A stretch of 64,000 nucleotides of DNA from JACKHO01 sp041398745 (GCA_041398745.1 JAWKUB010000008.1:1-64000), one strand, 5' to 3'. Shown: positions 17,456 through 27,002, counted from the stretch's first letter. Notes: generated by a model from the sequence alone, not told the origin. Numbers and translations are program-made.

Positions 17456-18334
17456 ATGAATGAATCATCCAATACAAACGTTTCGCCTGTGCAACCGAAT
17501 CGAACCCGGAGATGGTGGATTGCTCTCTTCGTTTTGATGTTGGCGCTGACGGCGGGCTTTCTGTACCTGCGAAGAGACGACGGACTCCAACATGCGGTGG
17601 AAAGTCGCGGAGGACAGTATTACGCATTCGACTCAAATCCATTCCTGACTCGCTTTGTTGTCCAGTTCCTCAGCCGTCGTTCAACGCGGTTGCACTGGAT
17701 CTTTTTTTTCGATGGCGGGGTCGATGATCAGTGGCTCATCGAGCATGCTGTCGAAATCAACGACCGCTCCAATTTGTTGCTCACGCTACGCGATCCCGCA
17801 GTTTCAGATGCGGGACTCGCAGCTGTGACCCGCCCCGACGCATTCATGTACGACCTGCAGGGTAGCAGTGTCACTGACGCTTCGCTCAAAAACCTCCCGA
17901 CGTCGCTCCAATACCTAAACGTTGCGCGCACGAACGTTACCGATGCGGGGGCACAGCAACTTGTTTCGGTCCCCTCCGGGCTGACCATAGATGGTCGCCA
18001 GTTCACGAAAGACTGCGCGTCAACTTTTGCAGCGCGAAGCTTCTTCTACTCACTGACAATCCTTGATGCCACAGACGAAACGATCGAACACCTGTCGCCA
18101 ATTACCGTGAAATATGAGTTGGCTATCCATGGGAGCGGAGTCACCGGTGAAAGTCTCCCCGCATTCAAGAAAATGGCAAAGCCACAACGTCTGGTACTTA
18201 TTGAAGTCAATCTGACAGACAAGGAACTCGACGAACTGCGGGCCCATTTTCGCGGCAGCCTCGTTGAGGTGACAAGCTGGTCCGACTTCGAGAATAAAAC
18301 GAGACAATCTGCCCGGAACAGCGTGAAGCGTTAG
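17456..18334 (+). CDS. Membrane-anchored LRR-like protein
   Basis: The 292-residue product has a short cytoplasmic N-terminus, one transmembrane helix (WWIALFVLMLALTAGFLYL, about 20-38) and an outer domain. Between residues 110 and 175 it holds short leucine-rich-like units with the planctomycete pattern VxDAGLAAV, VTDASLKNLP, LNVARTNVTDAGAQQL. Later units are more degenerate (LTDKELDELR). Such repeats usually bind other proteins. No enzyme motif is visible. It sits 72 bp downstream of the glycosyltransferase on the same strand and may be cotranscribed. Confidence 0.65.
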   Translation: MNESSNTNVSPVQPNRTRRWWIALFVLMLALTAGFLYLRRDDGLQHAVESRGGQYYAFDSNPFLTRFVVQFLSRRSTRLHWIFFFDGGVDDQWLIEHAVEINDRSNLLLTLRDPAVSDAGLAAVTRPDAFMYDLQGSSVTDASLKNLPTSLQYLNVARTNVTDAGAQQLVSVPSGLTIDGRQFTKDCASTFAARSFFYSLTILDATDETIEHLSPITVKYELAIHGSGVTGESLPAFKKMAKPQRLVLIEVNLTDKELDELRAHFRGSLVEVTSWSDFENKTRQSARNSVKR

Positions 18335-18751
18335 GGATGCTTCAGCCGGCTTTGACCGCTTCAATACGTGGGATTCCGCCTCGGTTTTACCGTCGCATTC
18401 GCTGTTTTCAGGACGCGTAATCCCCTGAACGCAGCTCTCACCCGTCTCTAGTCGTATTGTCTATGCTTCGCTGCTTTGAGGCGGGATTGCAAGTCCTTTT
18501 TACTGTGAATCTTACGTTGATGACAAAGCTGTGACAATCGCGGCAGAACTTTGACTGATGTTTGAACAACGGCTGACAGTCCATACCCGAAGATTCTGAT
18601 ATGTTCCGCTCGCCTTGGGAGCAGCACTTGCTCCCAAGCGATTGTGATAAGGACTTCAGTTCGACCGCCTCGCGAGGACTGGAGCCGCAGTTGATTCAGG
18701 CGAATGACAGACCGGAGGTCTTCTCGTCGCCGTTAAAGACAGGAAAGTGAA
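18335..18751 (+). promoter_or_regulatory. Intergenic leader with two perfect palindromes upstream of the desaturase
   Basis: This 417-bp gap has no gene. CTTGGGAGC (18614-18622) and GCTCCCAAG (18630-18638) form a 9-bp stem with a 7-nt loop. A second palindrome, CCTCGCGAGG (18668-18677), is nested inside CAGT/ACTG (18657-18660 and 18678-18681). Both lie 75-140 bp before the desaturase start, where an operator or a 5' UTR structure is expected. No T-tract follows, so they are poor terminators. Membrane-lipid control of the desaturase is a guess. Confidence 0.4.
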
Positions 18752-19816
18752 ATGTCTCCTACTGCCATGGATTCACCTTCGGGTGTCATTGAATACGAAA
18801 CTGAAGCCGTCGTCGAAGCAGAGCTTCACGAAGCTGGAACGGCGGTTGAAATTCCGGAAGAGCTGAATGCGCCTCAAGCGGAACCTCAGGAAGCTCCGGC
18901 GAAAAGTCAGAAAGCCCTTGACCGTCAGGAAGTCTATGACGGATTCAGCCCTGAGAACCTGCGTTGGGGCAATCTGAGCTGGGTTGTCATTTCGTTCATT
19001 GGCCTGATGCACGTTGGTGCACTCGCGGCACCATTCTTCTTCAGTTGGTCGGGACTCATTGCTGCCGTTGTACTCCACTGGCTGACTTGCAGCATCGGCA
19101 TTTGCATGGCCTACCATCGCTGCCTCTCACACAAATCGCTCAAGCTACGAAATCCCGCCAAGTTCATTGCGACATACTTCGGTGTCATTTCTGGTGAGGG
19201 TACGCCGCTGATGTGGTCTGCCACCCACCGTGTGCATCATGGTCGCTCCGACAAAGAAGGCGATCCTCACTCTCCTTACGATGGCCCCATGTGGTCGCAC
19301 CTGTTCTGGACGTTCGTGCAAAACAGCCCTCGCAAATTTGACCTGCTGGTGAAGTTGTACGCTCCCGACCTTGCCAAAGACCGCATGCTGCAAATGTTCG
19401 AAAACACCTACGCCTTCTGGCTGTGGGGGACAGGCCTTGCTCTGGGAGCAGTTGGCTACGCTATCGGCGGCTGGACTGTGGCAGCTTCCTGGGTGCTCTG
19501 GGCATTCTGCCTGCGAATGGTTTGTGCATACCACAGCACATGGTTCGTTAATTCGGCCACCCACATTTGGGGATACCGCAACTACGACACCACCGACCAC
19601 TCCCGCAACTTGTGGTGGGTTGCCATCCTGGCTTACGGTGAAGGCTGGCATAACAACCACCATGCTCATCCCCGTCTGGCCAAAGCTGGCCACCGCTGGT
19701 GGGAACTCGATCCAACCTGGTGGACTATTTCGACTCTGCGGGCCATCGGACAGGCCTACGATGTCGATGACCGCGTCCCGGACGCTGGGAATCGTCAGGC
19801 CGACGAAGAAGTATAG
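18752..19816 (+). CDS. Acyl-CoA/acyl-lipid delta-9-type fatty acid desaturase
   Basis: This integral membrane di-iron enzyme introduces a double bond into saturated acyl chains. The 354-residue product has an acidic, Glu/Ala-rich N-terminal extension of about 60 residues and then the desaturase core. All three histidine boxes are present: HRCLSH (about 121), HRVHH (about 157) and HNNHH (about 292). Four hydrophobic helices flank them (for example SWVVISFIGLMHVGALAAPF). The length and box spacing fit stearoyl-CoA desaturase/DesC-type enzymes. AGGAAAG just before ATG 18752 is a good ribosome site. A terminator follows at 19887. Substrate form (CoA, ACP or lipid) is not shown by sequence. Confidence 0.9.
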   Translation: MSPTAMDSPSGVIEYETEAVVEAELHEAGTAVEIPEELNAPQAEPQEAPAKSQKALDRQEVYDGFSPENLRWGNLSWVVISFIGLMHVGALAAPFFFSWSGLIAAVVLHWLTCSIGICMAYHRCLSHKSLKLRNPAKFIATYFGVISGEGTPLMWSATHRVHHGRSDKEGDPHSPYDGPMWSHLFWTFVQNSPRKFDLLVKLYAPDLAKDRMLQMFENTYAFWLWGTGLALGAVGYAIGGWTVAASWVLWAFCLRMVCAYHSTWFVNSATHIWGYRNYDTTDHSRNLWWVAILAYGEGWHNNHHAHPRLAKAGHRWWELDPTWWTISTLRAIGQAYDVDDRVPDAGNRQADEEV

Positions 19817-19886
19817 CGTCTCAATCGGCAAGCCTGTTTCGTCTCTATGACAGGAATTCGCCGCTGTAACTCTGAGACTTTCGCCC

Positions 19887-19930
19887 ACACCCCTTTCTTT
19901 CACTCCCGAAGGAAAGGGGTGTTTGTTATT
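19887..19930 (+). terminator. Rho-independent terminator after the desaturase
   Basis: ACACCCCTTTC (19887-19897) pairs perfectly with GAAAGGGGTGT (19912-19922), giving an 11-bp stem with a 14-nt loop followed by TTTGTTATT. It lies 71 bp after the desaturase stop. Confidence 0.8.
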
Positions 19931-19999
19931 ACTAAGCAAATACTCATTTCTACGTGCGTTCAAAAACACTCTGACGCAGCCTGACTGCACTCAAACACA

Positions 20000-21394
20000 A
20001 TGTCTTCAGCAATCTCCTACAACGCCTCTGCCACCAACTCTCTCATTTCGGATTCGGCACGCGAGCAACTGGCCCCGAGCCTCCTCGCCGCCCGTGACGA
20101 AATCTTTGCTGATTTGGACCTGCTGGCGTCAGGCAACATTCCGGCTGAGAAGCAACCGCTGGACGCTGGCTGCATTGACCTCCCTCAACGTCTACTGACG
20201 ACTGAGTCCGCCCTCGTCGATCGTATGGAAGCCGCTGCCGCACAGTTTGCGAGTCAGGTCGACCGCATGCTTGTCCTGGGAATTGGTGGGTCGTACATGG
20301 GGCTGCGGGCACTCTTCGAAGCCCTCTGCGATCCCTGCCACAACGAATTGCCTCGCGCTTTGCGTGGAAACGCGCCCCGGCTTTCCTTCGAAGGGGATAA
20401 CCTCGACAACGACGCTCAGCAGGCTCTGCTGCGATTGCTCTCACTCTGCAAGAATCCGCAAGAACTCACTGAGCGCTGGGGGATTGTGGTCATCAGCAAG
20501 TCGGGTGGAACACTGGAAACGGCCGCCGCATTCCGCGTGTATCGCCAGGCCTTGGAAGCGTACTACGGAGCCAGTTCCGCCGAAGCAACGGAACTCGTCA
20601 TCCCGGTCACCGGTGAAACTGGGCGGCTCCGCGATTTGTCGAATACACGTGGCTATCAGACAACCTTCCCCATCCCAGACGGAGTTGGCGGTCGATTCTC
20701 TGTTTTCTCTGCCGTAGGGCTTCTGCCTGCTGCCGTGCTGGGAATTGACATTCGCCAACTGCTGCAAGGAGCGGCTGACATTACGGAATCGCTAAAAACC
20801 GGAGAGCCGGGGTCGAATCCTGTTCTTGATTATGTTTCCACCTGCCATTTACTCGAACGCGATCACGGCATGGACATTCGCGTCCTCTCCGTCTGGGGCA
20901 AACGAATGGAAGCGATTGGCCTCTGGTACGACCAACTCCTTGCCGAAAGTCTTGGCAAGCACGAGAAGGGGGCGACGCCGCTCACGGTGGTCAACACTCG
21001 CGATCTGCACAGTCGCGGCCAGCAGCATCAGGAAGGGAAGCGGGATCGTGTCATCACAAACGTAACCGTCGGCAGTCCGTCCAGCGAAGATGTTCATCTG
21101 CCTGCGGTCGATGCCAGCCTCGACCAGGATCAACTCAACCGCATTGCCGGAAAGTCGGTTCACGAACTGCTGGCTGCTGCCATCCAGGGAACGAACGAAG
21201 CCTACGCCAGCGACAATCGTCCCACGGCAGATATTCATCTCCCCAAGCTCGACGCCTACGCGGTCGGTCAGTTGCTGCAAATGTTCATGCTGGCCACCGT
21301 CCTTGAAGGCCGACTCATTGGCATCAACCCCTACGGCCAACCCGGCGTCGAAGGCTACAAAGGCAACATGGGCCGTATTCTGTATGGCAAGTAG
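20000..21394 (+). CDS. pgi: Glucose-6-phosphate isomerase
   Basis: The enzyme interconverts glucose 6-phosphate and fructose 6-phosphate in the cytoplasm. The 464-residue product has the SIS-fold landmarks: LGIGGSYMGLRALFEAL (about 93-109), VVISKSGGTLETAAAFRVY (phosphate-binding SKSGGT/E), VGGRFSVFSAVGLLPAA, and the catalytic C-terminal region with LESxGKH-like LAESLGKHEKG, HLxGQ-like LHSRGQQHQEG, and NPYGQPGVEGYKGNM at the end. It is shorter than the roughly 550-residue enterobacterial form and belongs to the compact bacterial group. Pgi and the pyrophosphate-type phosphofructokinase at 43.6 kb are consecutive glycolytic steps. Confidence 0.94.
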   Translation: MSSAISYNASATNSLISDSAREQLAPSLLAARDEIFADLDLLASGNIPAEKQPLDAGCIDLPQRLLTTESALVDRMEAAAAQFASQVDRMLVLGIGGSYMGLRALFEALCDPCHNELPRALRGNAPRLSFEGDNLDNDAQQALLRLLSLCKNPQELTERWGIVVISKSGGTLETAAAFRVYRQALEAYYGASSAEATELVIPVTGETGRLRDLSNTRGYQTTFPIPDGVGGRFSVFSAVGLLPAAVLGIDIRQLLQGAADITESLKTGEPGSNPVLDYVSTCHLLERDHGMDIRVLSVWGKRMEAIGLWYDQLLAESLGKHEKGATPLTVVNTRDLHSRGQQHQEGKRDRVITNVTVGSPSSEDVHLPAVDASLDQDQLNRIAGKSVHELLAAAIQGTNEAYASDNRPTADIHLPKLDAYAVGQLLQMFMLATVLEGRLIGINPYGQPGVEGYKGNMGRILYGK

Positions 21395-21851
21395 GGATCC
21401 CTAAGAGAACTTCGAACGGTGCCAGAGCGGCGAAAAATTCGAGTTCCACTGCCTGACATCCGGCGGTCGACGTACAGGTGTGCTTGGTTGGGCGTCTTTT
21501 CAGATTCGATTAGTCGCAATTCTTCAGTGACGGCTCTACTTGATTTTTCGGCTACCAATATTTGTCCGGTGAAACCATTCAGAGGTGCGCTGAGTTCACA
21601 GACCGGGATGTCTGTGTTACCAGATCGTTGGCAATAGACGACCTACTACCTGTCGTTTCTCATGGCATTTGGTTCCTCGGTAGCGGCGCTTGGCGTTTCA
21701 GTTTCTTGACATCAACAATTCAGTTGTTGAGACCGTCATTGGAGTGTTGACGCTCATGTTGTGTTTGGGCAACGCTGATGATTGCGTTGCGGCTGATGGG
21801 TGAAATTCATCGCTACCTTGCAAGTTGTTGTGCCGTGAGAGTTAACGGCAA
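21395..21851. repeat. Gene-free stretch with a CACAGAC hairpin repeat
   Basis: No gene is supported in this 457-bp gap. At 21597-21616 CACAGAC, six bases, then GTCTGTG forms a perfect 7-bp hairpin, one of several dispersed copies (also 39127, 42401, 43573 and 52293). The rest is unremarkable. Confidence 0.6.
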
Positions 21852-22697
21852 GTGTTTACTGAGGCTCGACAATTCCTTTGTTTTCCGGGGGCCCGGCACT
21901 TCATTCGCAACTTGCAAATTCCTGTAACCACGCGATTCATTCTCTTTTTGCGGACCAACGAAGTGGAACTTCGCACCGTAGCCGACGCCATAGCGACCAT
22001 TTCAACCTACACGTGCCCGCTGCCAGCGGAGTTTGTGCGTCGACGGTCGACATCGATATTTGCGATATCACGTCTGCTGCGCGAAGCGTGGCAACGCGAG
22101 ATTGCTTATCTGCGGCAAACAGATCCAAGGAATGCCCGGCTGCTCACCGAGGAAGTGCTGGTCACCGAGTTACTCATTGTGGTTGTGGGTGACGTGTTGC
22201 AAAGGTCAACGATTCCATCAGTGCGGCGATGTGGCGAGCGGCTAGTGGAGGCGCATCGGCTGCTCAGTGAGCGTGTCATGCAGATGGCAGTGTCACTGTC
22301 AGCAGAACTGGCGAACACGTTGAGACTTGAACGTCTACGTCGTCGTCTCGGACGTTGGGCGGAACTACTCATGCATCAGGATGATCATACCGCTCATCTT
22401 GATGGCCACATTGGAAGTGTTGCGGTTCGAAGCTCAACCACAATGCGGAGTCCCGATCCACTCATGGACGCTGCTCTCCGGATGACCATTCCTAATTCGC
22501 GGTGTACCGACCCGCTGCGTGCGCCGTTATTGACGCGCCTCTGTTGCGATGCACTGGGGCTTGTTCCAGGCACTCTGTTTCAGAGTTCCGGTGTTCCCAA
22601 GACCGCCTGGCAACGCAAAATTGAAACGTCCGATCCATTGCAGCCAGCGAGAGGCTCCACTGAATCGGACGGATGGCCGCTGACGCTCCTGCGGTAA
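21852..22697 (+). CDS. Unrecognised protein, Arg-rich, possible helical
   Basis: A 281-residue open frame with GTG start at 21852. I recognise no family. The middle (about 70-175) is predicted helical with alternating Leu/Arg (for example LSERVMQMAVSLSAEL and LRLERLRRRLGRWAELL). Cysteines occur near the end (RLCCDALGLVPG). There is no signal peptide or clear membrane segment. The next gene is convergent, 13 bp away. The overlapping opposite frames are shorter, and the length favours a real gene, but support is weak. Confidence 0.45.
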   Translation: MFTEARQFLCFPGARHFIRNLQIPVTTRFILFLRTNEVELRTVADAIATISTYTCPLPAEFVRRRSTSIFAISRLLREAWQREIAYLRQTDPRNARLLTEEVLVTELLIVVVGDVLQRSTIPSVRRCGERLVEAHRLLSERVMQMAVSLSAELANTLRLERLRRRLGRWAELLMHQDDHTAHLDGHIGSVAVRSSTTMRSPDPLMDAALRMTIPNSRCTDPLRAPLLTRLCCDALGLVPGTLFQSSGVPKTAWQRKIETSDPLQPARGSTESDGWPLTLLR

Positions 22698-22710
22698 CGG
22701 AGGCGAATTC

Positions 22711-23649
22711 CTAGCCGCCGAACTGCGTTTTGCGGTAGTAGTCGACAGTTGCTTTCAGTCCAGTTGCCAAATCGATTTGTGGTTCCCAGTTGAGGACGCT
22801 CTTTGCCTTCGTGATGTCAGGGCAACGGCGTTTGGGGTCATCTTCGGGCAACGGCGCGTAACCGATTTTCGATTTCGAACCGGTAGCTGCCAACACAGCC
22901 TGCGCGAGTTCGATCATGGTGTTTTCGACCGGGTTCCCAATATTCACCGGGCCGATTTCGTCGTCCTGATCCATCAGTAGCATGAAGCCGCGGATGAGGT
23001 CATCAACGTAACAGAACGAACGGGTCTGCTGTCCCTCCCCGTAAACAGTGAGATCATCACCACGCAGGGCCTGCATAATGAAGTTGGACACGACACGACC
23101 ATCATTGGGGTCCATACGTGGTCCGTATGTATTGAAAATGCGGACAATGCGGACTTCGACGTCGTGTGCGAGGTGGTAGTTAATGCACAGCGACTCCGCG
23201 ACACGCTTGCCTTCGTCGTAGCAGCTGCGCGGACCGAGGGGGTTGACGTTGCCCCAGTAATCTTCCTTCTGCGGGTGGACGTCAGGATCGCCGTAGACTT
23301 CTGATGTTGAAGTGTGCAGCAGGCGAGCGCGGCACCGTTTGGCCAATCCCAGCATGTTCACCATGCCGACGGTCGACGTTTTAATCGTCTTGATCGGATT
23401 GTACTGGTAGGCCACGGGGGAGGCTGGACATGCCAGGTTGTAGATTTGCTCGGCTTCGACGTAGAGCGGATGCACAATGTCATGTCGGATGACCTCGAAC
23501 CGGGGGTTTCCAATGAGGTGCAGAATGTTTTCTTTGCGGCCGGAGAAGAAGTTGTCCACGCAAATGACGTCATCGCCGCGTTCGAGCAGCTTTTCGCACA
23601 GGTGACTTCCCAGGAATCCCGCGCCGCCTGTTACCAGAATGGTTGCCAT
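22711..23649 (-). CDS. uxs: UDP-glucuronate decarboxylase (UDP-xylose synthase)
   Basis: The enzyme converts UDP-glucuronate to UDP-xylose with NAD+ cycling. The 312-residue product shows [14 protein letters not shown] at the N-terminus, [20 protein letters not shown] (a hallmark of UXS), [16 protein letters not shown], the catalytic [13 protein letters not shown] (Tyr-x3-Lys), [20 protein letters not shown] and [16 protein letters not shown]. These separate it clearly from RmlB and GalE. With the UDP-GlcA 4-epimerase at 13.2 kb the window has two routes out of UDP-glucuronate, suggesting xylose- and galacturonate-containing glycans. ATG 23649 begins the Rossmann motif. Confidence 0.94.
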   Translation of the reverse strand: MATILVTGGAGFLGSHLCEKLLERGDDVICVDNFFSGRKENILHLIGNPRFEVIRHDIVHPLYVEAEQIYNLACPASPVAYQYNPIKTIKTSTVGMVNMLGLAKRCRARLLHTSTSEVYGDPDVHPQKEDYWGNVNPLGPRSCYDEGKRVAESLCINYHLAHDVEVRIVRIFNTYGPRMDPNDGRVVSNFIMQALRGDDLTVYGEGQQTRSFCYVDDLIRGFMLLMDQDDEIGPVNIGNPVENTMIELAQAVLAATGSKSKIGYAPLPEDDPKRRCPDITKAKSVLNWEPQIDLATGLKATVDYYRKTQFGG

Positions 23650-23998
23650 TCTTCCTTCGTTCTTTCTGTTTCGGTTGCGTTGAAACGCAGGAACCTGAAT
23701 TGTCGTTAGTGTTTAAGGGCCAGGCTGGTTGGCCGCTCAGAATGGGGAAGTATGAGCGATAGCGGCCCAAATTCAAAAAATATTTCCTGCGAAACCGGCA
23801 TGAGACCAGCTTTTGGCAGGCAACATCCCGTCACTTTCGGCGATTTATGCAGTTCAGCCAGTTCCCGATTTGACACGCAAACGCCGTGACCTACGTTTCT
23901 GTCAACACGACGCGTTCGTTTGCCGCCAGCCCTCTCACCATTCGAGTCTCCCTCTGGCAGGCAATTTGTCCACGAAATTGTGTCGCTGCAAACAATCG

Positions 23999-24049
23999 AA
24001 GCGCGGTAAGGAAAAGCTGGGAGCTTGAGGGGACCTTACCGCGCTTTTT
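23999..24049 (+). terminator. Strong hairpin with T-tract and no upstream gene (possible sRNA end)
   Basis: AAGCGCGGTAAGG (23999-24011) pairs perfectly with CCTTACCGCGCTT (24034-24046), overlapping a run of five T at 24045-24049. The 22-nt loop holds a nested hairpin, AAGCT-GGG-AGCTT. It has all marks of a Rho-independent terminator, but no protein gene points into it from the left, where 23650-23998 holds nothing recognisable. It may end a small RNA. Confidence 0.6.
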
Positions 24050-24097
24050 CTATGCGCTGATTTCTTAGTGGGTAGGCTTCTCGTGCCGACCCTACGT

Positions 24098-24178
24098 GTT
24101 TGGCGAGCACAAGCACCACAATCCACAATTGCAAATTGCGTCCGAATCTTGAGTCGAGTTGACGCAGGCTCGCCAAAC
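24098..24178. repeat. 11-bp inverted repeat just upstream of rnpB
   Basis: GTTTGGCGAGC (24098-24108) pairs with GCTCGCCAAAC (24168-24178), enclosing an inner CAATT/AATTG stem near 24126-24139. It ends 24 bp before the RNase P RNA start. It may be a separate structured RNA or an upstream control region. A TTGACG at 24159-24164 could serve as -35 for rnpB, but I see no good -10. Confidence 0.45.
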
Positions 24179-24201
24179 AGCGACCATCGACACACGCCCG
24201 T

Positions 24202-24586
24202 TTAGCGGAGGAGGTCAGGTGATCGCTGTACTGTTTCGGCAGGCAGAGGAAAGTCCGGGCTCCATAGGACGCGGTGGTGGGTAACTCCCACCGTTCGTGA
24301 GGACCGGGAAAGTGCCACAGAAAATACACCGCCGATGGCCTGCTCGCAGGCACAGGTAAGGTTGAAATGGTGCGGTAAGAGCGCACCGCGGTACTGGCGA
24401 CAGTACTGGCAGGGTAAACCCCACCGGGAGCAAGACCAAGCAGGGCGAAGCGCAAGGCGGGATTGTCCGTCCCGTTCTTCTTCGGAAGGCGACGTCCGGG
24501 TAGGTTGCGACGAGGCGTCAGGCAACTGGCGTCCCAGAGAAATGATCACCCCCGACAGAACCCGGCTTATCGACCTCCTCCGCTAA
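24202..24586 (+). ncRNA. rnpB: RNase P RNA, bacterial class A
   Basis: This is the catalytic RNA that trims tRNA 5' ends. Universal segments are present in order: AGAGGAAAGTCCGGGCTCC near 24244, the ACAGAAAATACA segment near 24318, GGCAGGGTAAACCCC near 24408, and the closing CCCGACAGAACCCGGCTTA near 24551. Helix P1 is clear: TTAGCGGAGGAGGTC at 24202-24216 pairs with GACCTCCTCCGCTAA at 24572-24586, which fixes both ends. Length is about 385 nt, normal for class A. A short CCGCTaAGCGG palindrome plus GCATTTT follows and may end the transcript. Confidence 0.96.
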
Positions 24587-24844
24587 GCGGGCATTTTCCA
24601 GTGAAAATAGCGGGATGTTACGGCCCACACGTGGGATAAGTCGTCAGAAATCTCCAATCTGCCGGGCTGTTGCGTGGCATTCGGTCGGTTCGACCATTAG
24701 CATTCGCTGCAATATGGATCGGACGATCCCGATCCGTTGACCCATTTTGCCCCTGCCTGACGAGCATTCTCCCTGTGAACATCAGGGAAATCGGCTGGCG
24801 GTCTATGCGCCTTCATCGCCAATACAGTTCCGGAGTTACGACTT

Positions 24845-26515
24845 ATGTCAAATGAGAGTTCCTCAAAACCCGTTGTGCATAGTGCCAACGACCAAATCGT
24901 CTTCTGGGGCTGTTTCATCGCCCTGATTTCCACGGCATTCGCGTTCACTACCCGAATGTACTTGTGTGACAATCGCTTCCCCGATTTCTTTGATCTCAAC
25001 GACGTCCAAATCGGTGTGTTGAAAGGTGCGGGAATTTGGCCGTTCGGTATCTCGATCATTCTGTTTAGTCTGGTCATTGACCGTATTGGTTACCGCGTCG
25101 CGATGTTTTTCTCGTTCGCCTGCTATGCACTCTATTTGGTGCTCGCATGCATGGCCTATTCGACAGTTCAAGGTGTCGCCGAAGCCGATCTCCCCGCAGC
25201 ACAACTCAAAGGTTACAACCTCATGTATTGGGGAAGTATCATCCTTGGTCTCGGAAACGGAACGGTGGAAGCATTCATCAATCCCGTGGTCGCGACCATG
25301 TTTAATCGTGAGAAAACCAAGTGGTTGAACATTTTGCATGCCGGATGGCCGGGCGGGTTGGTCATCGCCGGTATCATTACCATTAGTATGGCAACCATTG
25401 CGACCGAGAAGGACTGGCGGTTAGTCTTGGGGTTGATTGCAATCCCTGCTGTCGTCTACCTCGTCATGCTAGCCAAAGCTTCGTTCCCCAAAAGCGAGCG
25501 TGAACAGGCCGGTGTCAGTTACCGCGAAATGCTTGGTGAATTCGGGGCGTTCGGTGCACTTGTTGGTTTTGGCCTCATCTTTTCGGAACTCGGCAACACC
25601 TTCAGTTGGCCTCTCTCTGTGAGCCTGGGACTTGCTGCAGTAGTCACTGTGGCCTTCGGTGTATACACCCAAAGCTTCGGACGCGGCATTCTCGCGTTTC
25701 TCATTATCATCATGATGCCGCTGGCGATTACTGAAATCGGTACCGACGGTTGGATTACCGGACTGATGGCTGGCCCCATGGAAAGCGCTGGTCTCGATGC
25801 TGGCTGGGTGCTGGTATACACCTCCGCCATTATGATGACATTGCGGTTCTTCGCTGGCCCAATCGTTCACAAGTTGTCTCCCATTGGATTGCTCACGCTG
25901 AGTTGCGTTTTGGCAATTGCAGGTCTGACTGCTTTGTCGAAAACAAATGGAGCTGGCCTTGCAGCGATTCTTGCTGCAGCCACTCTCTACGGATTCGGAA
26001 AGACATTCTTCTGGCCCACCATGCTCGGTGTTACGGCGGAACAATGCCCAAAGGGTGGTGCACTGACGTTGAACGCGATTTCTGGTATCGGCATGATCGC
26101 CGTGGGGGTTCTTGGATTCCCATTCATTGGGTTCTTGAAAGCAGACACCGCCGCAACCTATCTGAAGGAAAAGAATGAAGTCGTTGCAAAGCAGGTTTTA
26201 TCTTCAGAACCATATCTCGGCGTAATCACCTATGAGGCAATCGATCCAGCAAAGGTAACCGCCTTGGAGGCCAAGGCCGCAGAGGCGGAGGAACCTGACA
26301 CTCAAGGGACTGCTGACATCCTAGCGGCCAATCGTGCCGGTGAATTTGACGCGCTTGCAAAAATGGCTGGCTTCCCAACCTTTATGCTGCTCTGCTACAT
26401 CGCACTCTTCATGTACTTCAAGTCGAAGGGTGGATACAAAGCCGAAGTCCTCACCGGGCACGGAGCTGAGGATGAGAAGTTTACTGGTGGCCTGGAAGGA
26501 CCGGCGGACGCCTAA
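24845..26515 (+). CDS. Major facilitator superfamily transporter
   Basis: The 556-residue protein has about 12-14 hydrophobic helices, for example WGCFIALISTAFAFTTRMYL near the start. The MFS loop motif is present as DRIGYRVAMFFSF (about 79-91), followed by GSIILGLGNGTVEAFINPVV. A hydrophilic insert of about 60 residues (about 440-510, Glu/Ala-rich) lies before the last helix, and an acidic tail ends the protein. The N-terminal half resembles sugar or nitrate-type MFS porters, but the substrate cannot be read. It starts 258 bp after rnpB and ends before a strong terminator at 26548. Confidence 0.85.
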   Translation: MSNESSSKPVVHSANDQIVFWGCFIALISTAFAFTTRMYLCDNRFPDFFDLNDVQIGVLKGAGIWPFGISIILFSLVIDRIGYRVAMFFSFACYALYLVLACMAYSTVQGVAEADLPAAQLKGYNLMYWGSIILGLGNGTVEAFINPVVATMFNREKTKWLNILHAGWPGGLVIAGIITISMATIATEKDWRLVLGLIAIPAVVYLVMLAKASFPKSEREQAGVSYREMLGEFGAFGALVGFGLIFSELGNTFSWPLSVSLGLAAVVTVAFGVYTQSFGRGILAFLIIIMMPLAITEIGTDGWITGLMAGPMESAGLDAGWVLVYTSAIMMTLRFFAGPIVHKLSPIGLLTLSCVLAIAGLTALSKTNGAGLAAILAAATLYGFGKTFFWPTMLGVTAEQCPKGGALTLNAISGIGMIAVGVLGFPFIGFLKADTAATYLKEKNEVVAKQVLSSEPYLGVITYEAIDPAKVTALEAKAAEAEEPDTQGTADILAANRAGEFDALAKMAGFPTFMLLCYIALFMYFKSKGGYKAEVLTGHGAEDEKFTGGLEGPADA

Positions 26516-26547
26516 ATCACGTCTGATTGGACGGATTTAATCGGACT

Positions 26548-26590
26548 GACAGCCCGTCGGGAGCGCTCCCTGCGGGCTGTCTTCTTTATT
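26548..26590 (+). terminator. Rho-independent terminator after the MFS gene
   Basis: GACAGCCCG (26548-26556) pairs with CGGGCTGTC (26573-26581). An inner GGGAGC/GCTCCC stem fills the loop, and TTCTTTATT follows. Stem strength and position 33 bp after the stop codon are convincing. Confidence 0.85.
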
Positions 26591-26603
26591 GGTGGACTGT
26601 AGT

Positions 26604-27002
26604 ATGAACAGGATACGGTATTCGTCAGATACTCCGTGGGAAGATTCGGTCTGCTATTCGCGCGCCGTAAGAGTTGGGCCGCACGTGTTCGTCTCCGGGA
26701 CAACTGCCTCTGATGAGCAGGGCGCTACACAATGCGTCGGCGATGCCTACGGTCAGGCTCGGTTTATCTTTGAAAAAATCGGGGCATCGCTGAAAGCCGC
26801 TGGGGCAGACTTGCACGATGTCACTCGCACACGAATGTACGTCACCGACATTTCCCGGTGGGAGGAGATTGGTCGGGCTCACGCGGAAGCGTTTCATGAC
26901 GTGGGTCCCGCCGCCACAATGGTCGAGGTGCAGTGTCTCATCAATCCTGACCACTTGGTGGAAATCGAGGTCGATGCCATCATTGCCTCGACCGCCACTT
27001 AG
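26604..27002 (+). CDS. RidA/YjgF family protein
   Basis: RidA-family proteins hydrolyse reactive enamine/imine intermediates from pyridoxal-phosphate enzymes; many members have other or unknown roles. The 132-residue product shows YSRAVRVGPHVFVSGTTASD, GDAYGQARFIFEKIGASLKAAGA, and the conserved DVTRTRMYVTDISRWEEIGRAH with the active-site Arg in RTRMYV. VECQ-like MVEVQCLINPDHLVEIEVDAI ends the fold. The start at 26604 is chosen because upstream codons reach into the terminator. It probably forms a homotrimer. Confidence 0.88.
   Translation: MNRIRYSSDTPWEDSVCYSRAVRVGPHVFVSGTTASDEQGATQCVGDAYGQARFIFEKIGASLKAAGADLHDVTRTRMYVTDISRWEEIGRAHAEAFHDVGPAATMVEVQCLINPDHLVEIEVDAIIASTAT

Noticed and set aside
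19145..19990. Minus-strand frame over the desaturase and its terminator
   Set aside because: It contradicts the intact three-histidine-box gene on the plus strand.
24202..24586. Frames inside the RNase P RNA gene
   Set aside because: Universal RNase P RNA segments show the stretch is an RNA gene.
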